Notes under the pieces: model-generated | Database searches by the model: none | Told to the model about the DNA's origin: nothing | The model's input: the letters and a program-made list of their open reading frames with translations, nothing else | Shown here: positions 54,116 through 63,889 of the stretch, piece after piece | How the letters are laid out: the number at the start of each line of letters is the position of its first letter | How positions within the stretch are numbered: the first letter of the stretch is position 1 | Translations under genes and position numbers: made by a program | Origin: Paenibacillus nasutitermitis | GTDB lineage: Bacteria > Bacillota > Bacilli > Paenibacillales > Paenibacillaceae | NCBI RefSeq assembly: GCF_014641075.1 | Contig: NZ_BMHP01000001.1 | Span: 992,001-1,056,000 of the forward strand | Direction: 5' to 3' | DNA: 64,000 nucleotides

Positions 54116-54802
54116 ATGGACCGCGATCTTAAACAACAGTTTGCAGAGCAGGGTTATGTCATTATTGAAAATTTATTTTCTCTGGAGGAAGTGAAGGAGC
54201 TTAAGGCTGAGGTCGCCCGAGTGCTGGAGCAAGTCAAGCAGGAGCGTGGGGAAGGTGCCGTAAAACACGGCGTATACGTAGGCATGGCTGCGGCAAGCGG
54301 ATTGTTCAAACAAGCGGCGGCAAAGGCGGAGCTGGCGAAGGTTCTGAAAAAGATAGTCGGGGATCAGGTTACATTCCTTAGTGATAAAGTGGTTTTTAAG
54401 GACTCCAGGGTCGATTTCGGATCTCCCTGGCATCAGGATTATCCCTATTGGGAAGGCAGCCATAAATATTCCGTCTGGATTGCGCTGGATGACGCCACGC
54501 CGGATAACGGCTGTCTGAAGATACTTCCGGGTTCGCATCTGAAAGGCTTCCTCCATCATGGCGGAGGGGATCATGACGGCAACGGCTTCTCAAGCCGGTT
54601 GAAGGATGAGAATATCGAACAATCGCAAATCATTGACCTTCCGGCATCGCGGGGAACGGCTATTGTTTTTCACGATCTGCTTTTCCATTCTTCCTATCCC
54701 AACCGGTCAGGCAAAGATCGCGTAGCACTGATATCGACCTATAAGGACGGGACGCAGGATGACCCGGATTATGAATGGGCTATAGCAGCTTTTCCGATCT
54801 GA
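54116..54802 (+). CDS. Phytanoyl-CoA dioxygenase (PhyH) family protein
   Basis: A 228-residue Fe(II)/2-oxoglutarate-dependent dioxygenase. The HxD iron ligands are His106 and Asp108 (HQDYPYWEGS), the distal His is His191 in FHDLLFHSSYPNRSGKDR and the oxoglutarate-binding Arg is Arg197 or Arg202. AAAGGTGG precedes the ATG. Such enzymes hydroxylate or demethylate small molecules; in carbohydrate clusters they are rare and may modify a methylated sugar. It starts a collinear gene run that also holds two large unclassified proteins. Confidence 0.85.
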   Translation: MDRDLKQQFAEQGYVIIENLFSLEEVKELKAEVARVLEQVKQERGEGAVKHGVYVGMAAASGLFKQAAAKAELAKVLKKIVGDQVTFLSDKVVFKDSRVDFGSPWHQDYPYWEGSHKYSVWIALDDATPDNGCLKILPGSHLKGFLHHGGGDHDGNGFSSRLKDENIEQSQIIDLPASRGTAIVFHDLLFHSSYPNRSGKDRVALISTYKDGTQDDPDYEWAIAAFPI

Positions 54803-54842
54803 AACGACACCCAAAATGAGTGGATAACGGAGGAATCGGCGG

Positions 54843-56783
54843 ATGGAGGATCACAGATTTGGCAGACCGGTTGCGGCCATCACAGCGGAGGAAATATGCC
54901 AGCCTCCGGAATGGGCCTTGCTGCAAAGGCTGCTGCTGGATACGATGAACCAAGGGGCAATGGAATTCGTGGATAGGTATACCCGCAAGGACAGAACACT
55001 CATCTGGCGGGAATTTTGGCCCGGGATGGACGGATCGGATGATCCTTATGAGGGCTTCATGAATTTTCCACTGCTGTATGCGCTGGGCGGCAATGAAGAA
55101 CTGTACCGCGTGTCGCGTGAAATTTGGGAAGCGATTACATGGCAGTGGACGGAGTACGGACAGATCCATAATGAATTCGATGCCTATTATGATTGGATGC
55201 ATCATGGGGAAGGTTATTTATTCTTTTATTTCTTCGGTCTGGCCGACCCCCGCGTACTCAAGGACAAACAGCGGGCTGTCCGGTTTGCCGGCTTCTATGG
55301 CGGTGATAATCCCGATGTGCCCAACTACGACAAAAAGAAGAAACTGATCCGTTCGCCAATTACCGGCAGCAGAGGTCCGCGCTTCCAACAAACTGCGGAG
55401 GATTGGGAAACGCATCGTGAAATCCTGGACAATTATTTGCCGCCGTTCGAGGACATACCCGGTGTGGACCGTTATGGCAGCAGCTGCCCCTGGTCCGACG
55501 ATGAGGTGTATAAGGAAATTCTGCTCAGAATCAACGACAGGCAGGCACGTGGAGATGTGCCGCTGAATCTATGCGCAACCAGCATGATTACTCATGCCTA
55601 TATGTATACGGAGGATGACGCCTACCGGAGCTGGGTGCTTGAGTATCTGGAAGCCTGGAAGGAGCGCACCGCAAAGAATGGCGGGATCATGCCGGATAAT
55701 ATCGGATTATCCGGCGATATCGGCGAATATAATGACGGCAAATGGTGGGGCGGCTATTATGGCTGGCGGTGGCCGCATGGAGCAGTGACGATCCTGGAGC
55801 CGACCATTATCGCCGGAAGCAATGCGGTGCTGCTGACGGGTGATTATTCCCATCTGGATCTAGCGCGTTCGCAGATTGACAGGTTGTGGTCTATGGCAAG
55901 GGAGGAAGACGGAAAGTATTTGGTACCCAACCGCCATTACGATGAGGGCTGGAGGGACTACCGGATTCCGCACCCGATGTTCGCTGTATATGTGTGGAAT
56001 ATCTCGATGGATGAAGCGGATGCCCAGCGGGCAGAACGCGGTTGGTCCTCCCCGCATTTCGACAGAATCGACTCGCGATACAGCAGCTATGGACAGCAGA
56101 CCAATGGCGGGCATATGGGCTTTAACGGCAATACCGCCCAGTGGTTCCGCTATATCCGGGGCAAGGATCCCGACTATCCGGTAGGCATCCTGAGGTCGAA
56201 TTACGCGATGATCCAGGCGCAGTTGAAGAAGATCCGTTCGCCGGAATACGCGCCGGAGAAGACGGCATTGTCGCAAGCGGCGCTCAGCATCCACCAGTGG
56301 CAGGAACTGACGCCGGTGCTTGTCGAAGGTTTGGCCCAATTAACGATGGGCGCTCCGATGCATGTTTATCATGGGGGACTGCAGCACGCGAGGGTACGGT
56401 ATTTCGACGCGCTGGCAAAACGCCCCGGACTGCCGGACTCGGTCGCCGCGCTGGTAGAGAAGCTGGCTGGCGATTCGGTCACTCTCCGGCTGGTGAATCT
56501 GAGTCTGTTCGAGGCCAGGGATGTGATTGTCCAGGCGGGAACTTTTGGCGAACATGAATTTACTGCAGCCCAGAAGCTGACGGAGGAGGGGGAAGTATGC
56601 GGAATGCAGCAGGTACAAGGGAAGTGGCTGCTTGTTCGAATGGCTGCCGGAACGGGTGTCCGGCTGCGGCTGGGAATGAATCGTTATGTCAATCAGCCCA
56701 CTTACGAAACTCCCTGGAGCGCATCGGAAGAAGCGGAGAAAATCGTGCAGGGCAGGAATCAGGAGCAAGACACGAGCAAATAA
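54843..56783 (+). CDS. Large unclassified protein, alpha/alpha-toroid-like
   Basis: A 646-residue cytoplasmic protein of no family I recognise with confidence. Features: Trp/Tyr-rich segments (ITWQWTEYGQIHNEFDAYYDWMHHGEG near 100-126, DGKWWGGYYGWRWPHG near 300-315), a helical run that could form an (alpha/alpha)-toroid, and a beta-rich C-terminal part from about 540. This combination is seen in polysaccharide lyases and glycoside hydrolases of toroid type. No signal peptide. It is 40 bases after the PhyH gene and 55 before the next large gene, so it most likely degrades an imported oligosaccharide. Function unproven. Confidence 0.7.
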   Translation: MEDHRFGRPVAAITAEEICQPPEWALLQRLLLDTMNQGAMEFVDRYTRKDRTLIWREFWPGMDGSDDPYEGFMNFPLLYALGGNEELYRVSREIWEAITWQWTEYGQIHNEFDAYYDWMHHGEGYLFFYFFGLADPRVLKDKQRAVRFAGFYGGDNPDVPNYDKKKKLIRSPITGSRGPRFQQTAEDWETHREILDNYLPPFEDIPGVDRYGSSCPWSDDEVYKEILLRINDRQARGDVPLNLCATSMITHAYMYTEDDAYRSWVLEYLEAWKERTAKNGGIMPDNIGLSGDIGEYNDGKWWGGYYGWRWPHGAVTILEPTIIAGSNAVLLTGDYSHLDLARSQIDRLWSMAREEDGKYLVPNRHYDEGWRDYRIPHPMFAVYVWNISMDEADAQRAERGWSSPHFDRIDSRYSSYGQQTNGGHMGFNGNTAQWFRYIRGKDPDYPVGILRSNYAMIQAQLKKIRSPEYAPEKTALSQAALSIHQWQELTPVLVEGLAQLTMGAPMHVYHGGLQHARVRYFDALAKRPGLPDSVAALVEKLAGDSVTLRLVNLSLFEARDVIVQAGTFGEHEFTAAQKLTEEGEVCGMQQVQGKWLLVRMAAGTGVRLRLGMNRYVNQPTYETPWSASEEAEKIVQGRNQEQDTSK

Positions 56784-56838
56784 CGCAGCAATCTGAAGAA
56801 ACCTGACCCCAATATGATAACGAAGGAGCCATTAATCC

Positions 56839-58620
56839 ATGTTCACATTGGAACGGCAAAGCACGCATCAACAGATGCAATCCGTGCTGCTTGACTATAT
56901 GAAGACCGTTTCTGCCTGGATCGACAAGGAAACGGGAGCAATTGAAGACCGCTGGGATACGATTTACAGCGAGAATTATACGGCTGGTACTGCGGCGGTT
57001 ATTTTCGCCGGGGGTGCGGGATTCAGCGGCAATACGGAGCTTCAGGATACGGCAATCCGCCTGATCCGGCGTTCCATTGTGCGCTTGAAGGATATGAACG
57101 CCGCGCCGTTCACCCGCATGTTTATTTATCATTTCAGTATGATGGCGCTTCTGATCCTGCCTGAAGACGTCCGCAGCCGCCATAAGGAGGAATTTGCGGA
57201 AGATTTCCTGCATGGCGAGCCGCAGGATTGCGGCACCATTAATTTGAACTGCGCCGCCCTGCAGCTGGGCAATGAGTTGTTTCTCGAGAAGCTGGGTTAC
57301 CGCCTTGCAAACAAGGCGTTTATGGCAGATTTGATGGCCTTGATTGAAGAACGCGAGAATGAGGGGTTTCTGAACGATTCGTTTGATCAGCATGATCAGG
57401 AAACCTTCAGAGAGCATGATGGCATGCCGATTTCCTATTCCGCGTTTATCATGTTTATTCTGACAGGCGTGATGTCGGCGATTGAGGAATGGACGCCAGA
57501 GCAGCTGGAGATTCGCGCGCGGCTGCAGCTGCTCATTGAGAAAGGGCAGGCGTGGCTGAATCATGCAACATCCTTCGACGGAACCTTCGCGATGATGGAG
57601 CGGAGCCGCCATCAGATGTTTACCTGGGGATCGTTTGTGGCGTATCAGGCTTATGCCGGAATGGGGGATAAGGGGCTGTTCGATAAAGCCTTTCAAGCCT
57701 GGCTCCCGTACAAGAAAGAGGATGGCACCTACAGCATGACGCCAAATTATTTGCCTCATGAGCTTCGAGTGGGTTATGAGTGGTATACCTTGGTGAATTG
57801 TTACGGTATTCTGGGAATGACCGGAATTTCCATGGCGGAACGAATTATACGCAGCGACCTGCAGATGGAACGGATCAATGACCGCCCGCCGCTCCCTGTA
57901 AACAATCAATACCTGGATTTACGCAGCGGCTATGCTTTTGTCCGCAGCGGAGATGATTTCTTTGCTTGCAGCCTGAGAATGCATGTGGGCAAGTACAGTC
58001 CGGCCCTGTGCGGATTTCATTACCGGCTGGGTGGTACCAAGCCGCCGCTGGCGGAACCGAAGCTGAACCCCGCAAATCTTGCGCCTGGACTGTATCAGCA
58101 GGGGTATGATCTGGGAGCATGGGAAGGATTTCTGCTGCGGGATGTTGAAGGTACTTTGTATTACCCCGATATGACGGTCAACCCGGAAACAGAGTGGCTT
58201 GAGAAAGGGATTGCCATGACGGGACAAAATGAATTTCTGAAGTACCGTAAAACGATTGCGCTTACCGGAACGGGAATCGAATGGACGTACCGGCTGAAAG
58301 CCAAGCGTGATTTTGTCTCATGCGAGCATATTCTGCCGCTGCTGCTTACGGATGGTCGCGATGGAACAAGAATAGAGAAGCGGACAGAGCATGGCTGGAT
58401 GCTTTCCTATGCAGGGAGAAGATACGAAATTTCCTGCGATGCCTGCGACAATACGATCCGTACGCCCGATGCGGTGTACGCAAACGAGAATAACCTTTCC
58501 CTGTCCCGTTCCTTGCGATCGGTATCCGGCGTTTCCGCCAACCTGTCGCTGGTCGTGGCTGGACCCCGTCAAGCCGGGGACGAATGGACATGGACAACGC
58601 GGTTAGTGGAGCTGAAGTGA
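56839..58620 (+). CDS. Large unclassified protein, lyase/hydrolase-like
   Basis: A 593-residue protein, not confidently assigned. The N-terminal 330 residues are helical (toroid-like; FTRMFIYHFSMMALLILP near 96) and the C-terminal 240 are beta-rich with segments such as FACSLRMHVGKYSP near 373 and MTGQNEFLKYRKT. This is the helical-plus-beta-sandwich layout of heparinase/alginate-lyase-type polysaccharide lyases, but no catalytic Tyr/His/Asn set could be assigned. GAAGGAG precedes the ATG. It lacks a signal peptide and is embedded between the other large protein and the aldo/keto reductase. Confidence 0.68.
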   Translation: MFTLERQSTHQQMQSVLLDYMKTVSAWIDKETGAIEDRWDTIYSENYTAGTAAVIFAGGAGFSGNTELQDTAIRLIRRSIVRLKDMNAAPFTRMFIYHFSMMALLILPEDVRSRHKEEFAEDFLHGEPQDCGTINLNCAALQLGNELFLEKLGYRLANKAFMADLMALIEERENEGFLNDSFDQHDQETFREHDGMPISYSAFIMFILTGVMSAIEEWTPEQLEIRARLQLLIEKGQAWLNHATSFDGTFAMMERSRHQMFTWGSFVAYQAYAGMGDKGLFDKAFQAWLPYKKEDGTYSMTPNYLPHELRVGYEWYTLVNCYGILGMTGISMAERIIRSDLQMERINDRPPLPVNNQYLDLRSGYAFVRSGDDFFACSLRMHVGKYSPALCGFHYRLGGTKPPLAEPKLNPANLAPGLYQQGYDLGAWEGFLLRDVEGTLYYPDMTVNPETEWLEKGIAMTGQNEFLKYRKTIALTGTGIEWTYRLKAKRDFVSCEHILPLLLTDGRDGTRIEKRTEHGWMLSYAGRRYEISCDACDNTIRTPDAVYANENNLSLSRSLRSVSGVSANLSLVVAGPRQAGDEWTWTTRLVELK

Positions 58621-58651
58621 CAATCTGCAAGTAAAAGGAGAATGAACATAA

Positions 58652-59554
58652 GTGGAGTATACACAGCTTGGCCGAACGGGGTGGCAGGTTTCCAAGCTGG
58701 GACTTGGCGGCGCGCCCCTCGGCGGCGATTTTGGTGAAACCACGGACCGTGAGGTCGAAGACGTGGTGCATGCCGCAATCGACCTTGGCATTAATTTCTT
58801 CGATACTGCGCCCTTGTACGGCCAGGGAGAAAGCGAACGCAGGCTGGGGCTTGCGCTGCGCGGCCGCCGGGACCGCGTTATCTTGGCGACAAAGGCCGTC
58901 ATGCGCGGCGAATCTTATTCCTACGATAATACCATCCGCTCGGTGGAGGAAAGCCTGCGCAGGCTGCAGACCGACTGGATTGATCTGATTCAGCTGCATG
59001 AACTGGAATCCTGCGGCGAGGAAATGGCCAGGAACGAAACGCTGCCCGCTTTCCGGACCCTCCTGGAGCAGGGCAAGGTCAGGGCGCTCGGTGTAAATGC
59101 CGGTCAGCTTGGGCTGCTGCTGCCGTTCGTACAGGAAAATCTGGTAGATACCGTGCAGACCTTCGGCAAATACACACTGATCGATCATACCGCGGCGGAG
59201 ATTTTGTTTCCCCACACGAGGGTCCATGGAACAGGTGTTATTCACGGCAGTCCTTTGGCCATGGGAATGCTGGCGGACAGCCCTGCGCCGTTTCTACACA
59301 AATATCCAGCCAAACTCCAGGAAGCCGAGCGCCGCAAAGCGGAGCTCGCTTTCCTGCGTCAGCCGGGTCCGGGCGGTCTGATTCAATCGGCGATGCGTTT
59401 TTGTCTGGGCTGTCCTGATATTTCGGTCACGCTTACCGGAACGACCGATATTCGGGAGCTGACCAGAAATGCATCGTATTGTGATGGCAAGGGACTGGAT
59501 CCCGAAATCGAAGGCCGTGTGCTCTCTACGTTCAAAGGTGAAGCAATGCTGTAA
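58652..59554 (+). CDS. Aldo/keto reductase
   Basis: A 300-residue aldo/keto reductase with a GTG start at 58652 preceded by AAAAGGAG. Motifs: LGRTGWQVSKLGLGGAPLGG at the start, catalytic Asp/Tyr in INFFDTAPLYGQGESE near 49, DWIDLIQLHELES near 110 and the cofactor-binding GCPDISVTLTGT near 250. It resembles the L-fucose/L-galactose dehydrogenase-like branch, oxidising an aldose to a lactone, which suits a sugar catabolic locus. The substrate is not known. Confidence 0.85.
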   Translation: MEYTQLGRTGWQVSKLGLGGAPLGGDFGETTDREVEDVVHAAIDLGINFFDTAPLYGQGESERRLGLALRGRRDRVILATKAVMRGESYSYDNTIRSVEESLRRLQTDWIDLIQLHELESCGEEMARNETLPAFRTLLEQGKVRALGVNAGQLGLLLPFVQENLVDTVQTFGKYTLIDHTAAEILFPHTRVHGTGVIHGSPLAMGMLADSPAPFLHKYPAKLQEAERRKAELAFLRQPGPGGLIQSAMRFCLGCPDISVTLTGTTDIRELTRNASYCDGKGLDPEIEGRVLSTFKGEAML

Positions 59555-59596
59555 GCGACTGACGGCATTTCAGACGAAAGGTCGGTGAGGTGTTCG

Positions 59597-61822
59597 GTGA
59601 TTGCGAAATGGAAGAGCAGCTATTATTTCCGGTTGGTTCTGTCTTATACGGTGTTGGCCCTTGTGCTGATCGGCATTACGGGCGGTTATTTATTGACCAA
59701 TGCGAACCGTATGGTGACGAGCGAAGTTTCCAAGGAAGCCAGGTACGGCTTACTGAATGTGAAGGATCTTGTGGAAAACAATTTTCTGCGGTTTTATGAG
59801 GATGCTTTCTTTAATAAGGTACTGATGACGTTCAACAAGGACAGCAACGAGGAAATCAAATACCTGCTGGAACATAAAGCGGAAGGTAATGTTTCGCGGA
59901 TTGTCCGGTTCATTACGGATCTCGGATTAATTAAGGAGATGACGGCGGGGCTTGACGGGATTACGGTGTATATGCGTGAGGGCGAATATGCCATGGATCA
60001 CAACCGCTATTATACTTCTCCAGATAATTCCAAGGATGCCGCCTTCATCCACACGCTTGACAAGGCGGTGCCGAATCACTGGTTCAAGCGGGATAAAGCA
60101 GATTCACCGGACCACCAAGTCATGACGTATGTGTTTCCGCTTCCCTACCAATCATCGCCTGCCAATGCGGCGGGCTTCCTTTATCTGGACATCAGCCTGG
60201 AGCATTTGAACACAATGGTGCGAAATGTGCTGAATGTCCCACAATCCCATGTTTATATGTTTGATGAGAACGGTCAGTTGATCCTCGGGGGAGAAAATGC
60301 AGAGGCCGGGGAAGTCGCGGCAGTCCGGCGTGAAATGGCGCGTTCGTTGATTAACAAGACCGGAGATGATGAGCTTTCCCGTTTCGGCAGCAGCATCATC
60401 TCCGTCCTGCCCCAGAACGATTCCGTTAACCGCTGGAGCTATGCGATCGTCAAGCCGATGAATTCTTTCCTGCTGTCGGCCAACAAGATGAAGCGCCAGG
60501 TATGGACGGCCTGTTTGATGGCACTGCTCGGGGGAATTATCATTTCCTTTCTGATGTCCAGGCAGTTTTATTTGCCGCTCAAAAAACTGCTGTATTCCAT
60601 CCGCAATCTCTATAATGGACCTCCGCCGGCTGCGGGGAATCATGAATACGCTGCCATTGACCATATGTTGATGTTCATCGATATGAGCATGCTCCAGATG
60701 AAGGACCAGGTAAGGACAAAGCAGATTACGGGGTTGATTACCGGTCAGCAAACGGCTGCGGAGTTCGGACATTTTCCGGCGATGCCGCTGGAATGCCGGT
60801 ATGCGGTAGTCTACATGGCAACCGCACCCGGAGATAGCGATATGCTGACGCGAATGGTCAGTGAGCAGACTGGGCTTGCAGCAGAGCTTGTCAGTCTGAG
60901 CGCAACGGAAATGGCATTGCTTCTATTCATTTATGACCAGCAGAAGGATACTTTCGACATTGTCGTAGAAAGTTTGGAAGCCATGCGCGATTTCCCTGGC
61001 GCTGTGCCGTTTGGTGCCGGTATCGGAACGGTAGTGGAGTCTGTGGAAGCGATTCATCATTCTTATCAGGAAGCGATGCAGGCTTACAAATATTGCTATA
61101 TCCGCGGCAAGGATGCGATTATCCGGTTCGAGGAAATCTCTTCATGCCGGGAGACCCTGCTTCTACCTCAGGTTGGATACGATATGCTGCAGAACAAGGT
61201 GCAGACCGGAAATGCGGCCGAAGCGGGGCAGTGGATGGATGAAATGACAGTCACCTTGAAGACGGAACTTCTCAGTATTGAGACAATTGAACTGATCAGT
61301 CTGCGGATTGCCACGGTACTGTCCCAGGTTGTAATTGAACAGAAGCTGCATGAATTATTTCCCGTATTCGGGTTCCAGGAAAAGATCAGAAAATGCACGA
61401 TGGACGAAACGATGGCTATGCTCAAAGAGCAGGCTGTGGATATCGCCAGGCATATCCAGGAGACCCGTAACGATGCCCACCATGAGAAAATCATTCAATT
61501 AAAATCCTATATCGCCCAGCATATGGCGGATGATCTTTCTCTTGAGAAGCTGGCCGGAAAAGTGAATCTGTCGGCGAATTATGTTTCGACCTTATTCGGT
61601 TCCATCTCGGGCGAATCGTTTACCGAATATTTGAACCGCATTCGTTTGGAGCAGGCGGCTTTTCTTCTTGTTTCAGACAGAGAATCTACTGTGGCGGAAA
61701 CTGCCGCTTCCGTAGGCTTTCGCAATTCGCAATATTTCTGCACGAGGTTCAAAGCCAAATTCGGCGTGACTCCACTTCAGTACCGCGGCAAAGGCAAACT
61801 GCAGGAGAGTCTTGCCAAGTGA
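59597..61822 (+). CDS. Membrane-anchored AraC-type regulator
   Basis: A large transcription activator of about 741 residues. A membrane helix at about 12-32, an extracellular sensor region to about 295, a second helix near 302-325, and a C-terminal AraC HTH pair (LAGKVNLSANYVSTLFGSISG and VGFRNSQYFCTRFKAKFGVTP) in the last 100 residues. So sensing and DNA binding are in one chain. The GTG at 59597 is chosen over the GTG at 59585 because GAGG lies six bases before it; neither is certain. It sits between the enzymes and the transporter it probably activates. Confidence 0.85.
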   Translation: MIAKWKSSYYFRLVLSYTVLALVLIGITGGYLLTNANRMVTSEVSKEARYGLLNVKDLVENNFLRFYEDAFFNKVLMTFNKDSNEEIKYLLEHKAEGNVSRIVRFITDLGLIKEMTAGLDGITVYMREGEYAMDHNRYYTSPDNSKDAAFIHTLDKAVPNHWFKRDKADSPDHQVMTYVFPLPYQSSPANAAGFLYLDISLEHLNTMVRNVLNVPQSHVYMFDENGQLILGGENAEAGEVAAVRREMARSLINKTGDDELSRFGSSIISVLPQNDSVNRWSYAIVKPMNSFLLSANKMKRQVWTACLMALLGGIIISFLMSRQFYLPLKKLLYSIRNLYNGPPPAAGNHEYAAIDHMLMFIDMSMLQMKDQVRTKQITGLITGQQTAAEFGHFPAMPLECRYAVVYMATAPGDSDMLTRMVSEQTGLAAELVSLSATEMALLLFIYDQQKDTFDIVVESLEAMRDFPGAVPFGAGIGTVVESVEAIHHSYQEAMQAYKYCYIRGKDAIIRFEEISSCRETLLLPQVGYDMLQNKVQTGNAAEAGQWMDEMTVTLKTELLSIETIELISLRIATVLSQVVIEQKLHELFPVFGFQEKIRKCTMDETMAMLKEQAVDIARHIQETRNDAHHEKIIQLKSYIAQHMADDLSLEKLAGKVNLSANYVSTLFGSISGESFTEYLNRIRLEQAAFLLVSDRESTVAETAASVGFRNSQYFCTRFKAKFGVTPLQYRGKGKLQESLAK

Positions 61823-61987
61823 CCCGCCATTCTTAGGTTATATAAATCTCCAATCGATAAAATTATAATCCTCCATCAGAAAATATTGAACGGAATCGGA
61901 AAGAATTGAAATGGACGCCCGCCTCCATCTTCCACTACATTAGACATATCACCTGCAGGCAAAAGCTAAAGAGAGGATGGGGCACGG

Positions 61988-62911
61988 ATGCAGACGGCAT
62001 ATTGGCGAAGAACCTGGAAATCCTATAAGCGGTATAAATTTTTGTTTATTCTACTTGCTCCTGCCTTGATATGGTACGTGGTATTTGCGTATGGCCCGCT
62101 CTACGGGATTCAATTGGCCTTTAAGGATTTCATTATTAACAAAGGCATTAATGGCAGCCCTTGGGTTGGTCTGAAACATTTCCAGTCGATGATCAGCGGC
62201 GCGCAGGATTTTCATCTTATTATCCGCAACACCATTGTGCTCAGCTTATACCATTTGATCTTTGGGTTCCCGGCTCCCATTATATTAGCCTTGCTTCTGA
62301 ATGAAGTGAGAGGCGAAATTTTCAAGCGAATTTCGCAAACGCTTTCATATTTACCGCATTTTTTATCCTGGGTCGTTGTGGCCGGTTTTATGTTTACGGT
62401 CCTATCTCCTTCCAGCGGTATTGTGAATATGATTATCGGCTGGTTCGGTATCGAGCCGATCTATTTTGTCGGCCAGGCAGCCTACTTCCGGTTCACGCTG
62501 GTGATGTCGGCCATTTGGAAGGAAATAGGATGGGGAGCGATTATCTATTTGGCGGCTCTCGCCGGAATTAATCCTCAAATGTACGAGGCTGCCGTAGTGG
62601 ACGGAGCAAGCCGGTTCAAGCAGCTGCTGTATATTACGCTCCCTTCCCTGATCCCGGTTATCTCCATTATGTTCATTCTGCGGATTGGCCATATTCTCGA
62701 CGCCGGGTTCGACCAGGTGCTGAATATGTATACGCCGGCGACTTACCGGGTAGCGGATATTCTCGATACGTACGTGTATCGCGTCGGTCTGGAGCAAATG
62801 CAGTTCAGTTTCGCGACGGCAGTCGGATTGTTCAAGAATGTGATCGCCTTCGCGCTGGTATTGTTCACCAACTACATCGTGAAACGCTCCGGACAGGAGG
62901 GGTTGGTATGA
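61988..62911 (+). CDS. Sugar ABC transporter permease (LplB type)
   Basis: A 307-residue permease with six helices. The EAA loop reads MYEAAVVDGASRFKQLLYITLP near 198-219, matching LplB. AGAGAGGATG precedes the ATG. It is the first transport gene of the second carbohydrate locus, 165 bases after the membrane regulator, and pairs with the next two genes. Confidence 0.88.
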   Translation: MQTAYWRRTWKSYKRYKFLFILLAPALIWYVVFAYGPLYGIQLAFKDFIINKGINGSPWVGLKHFQSMISGAQDFHLIIRNTIVLSLYHLIFGFPAPIILALLLNEVRGEIFKRISQTLSYLPHFLSWVVVAGFMFTVLSPSSGIVNMIIGWFGIEPIYFVGQAAYFRFTLVMSAIWKEIGWGAIIYLAALAGINPQMYEAAVVDGASRFKQLLYITLPSLIPVISIMFILRIGHILDAGFDQVLNMYTPATYRVADILDTYVYRVGLEQMQFSFATAVGLFKNVIAFALVLFTNYIVKRSGQEGLV

Positions 62912-62942
62912 TTCCGTGCTGCCTGAAAAGGGGATGGCGAGG

Positions 62943-63806
62943 ATGAAAATGACATGGCCCGAAAAAATCTTTCAACTCCTCCTTGTGCTCGGTCTGTCGC
63001 TTATGTGTCTGACTATGCTGTATCCGTTTCTGCACCAGCTTACGTTGTCGCTCAGCGCCGATGCGCCAAGACTGGGAATCAGTCTGATCCCCAAGAAGTT
63101 TGCTGTATCCGCATACTCTGAACTGTTCAAAACCAAGGAAATCTGGACAGCTCTGTACAATTCCGTATTCCGCACCGTGATCGGTACGATTATGATGGTG
63201 GCGATCATGTCGGCTGCCGCGTACGCCTTATCGAAGAGAGGGCTGCCGCACCGGAAATTTTACACCATGTTTATTGTCATCACGATGTTTTTCAGCGGTG
63301 GACTGCTCCCCACTTATCTGCTCGTTCAGAATCTGGGACTGCTGGATTCCCGCTGGGCGCTTATTCTGCCTTGCTTGGTCAACACGTTCTGGCTGATCAT
63401 TATCCGCAATTTCTTTATGGAGCTGTCTGAAGAAATCGAGGAATCGGCCAAGATTGACGGTGCCAACGACATCCGCATTTTTGTGGGGATTGTTCTGCCG
63501 GTATCGATGCCGATCATTGCCACGATGACGTTGTTCTGCGCGGTGTTTCATTGGAACGCCTGGTTTGATGCCTTGCTATACGCGCAGGATCAGAAGCAGA
63601 TCGTCCTGCAGATTTACTTGAGACGGCTGATTGTCAGTCAGGATGACAGCATGTTGACTTCGGCGCTTATGAGTATCAGCGCCCCTCCCAAGGAATCGCT
63701 CAAAGCAGCTGTGCTTGTTTTTACGACGCTGCCGATTTTACTGGTTTATCCTTTCCTGCAAAAGTATTTCACGAAAGGCATTCTGGTCGGTTCAGTCAAA
63801 GGTTGA
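62943..63806 (+). CDS. Sugar ABC transporter permease (YtcP/LplC type)
   Basis: A 287-residue permease with six helices; EAA loop IEESAKIDGANDIRIFVGIVLP near 162-183, ending KYFTKGILVGSVKG as in the first locus. ATG 62943 is chosen because AAAAGGGG lies nine bases upstream; a GTG at 62916 in the same frame cannot be excluded. It partners the LplB-type protein. Confidence 0.85.
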   Translation: MKMTWPEKIFQLLLVLGLSLMCLTMLYPFLHQLTLSLSADAPRLGISLIPKKFAVSAYSELFKTKEIWTALYNSVFRTVIGTIMMVAIMSAAAYALSKRGLPHRKFYTMFIVITMFFSGGLLPTYLLVQNLGLLDSRWALILPCLVNTFWLIIIRNFFMELSEEIEESAKIDGANDIRIFVGIVLPVSMPIIATMTLFCAVFHWNAWFDALLYAQDQKQIVLQIYLRRLIVSQDDSMLTSALMSISAPPKESLKAAVLVFTTLPILLVYPFLQKYFTKGILVGSVKG

Positions 63807-63889
63807 AGGGCAAGCTTACAGTGTTATTAAGAGGCGGTTCTGATGCTTCTTGATATAAAAGCAGGTAAAAAAAGGGAGGATTCATAAAC

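Noticed and set aside
56689-57909. 406-residue antisense frame opposite the large unclassified genes
   Set aside because: It spans two genes and an intergenic gap on the other strand, and the plus-strand genes have proper ribosome sites and operon spacing.
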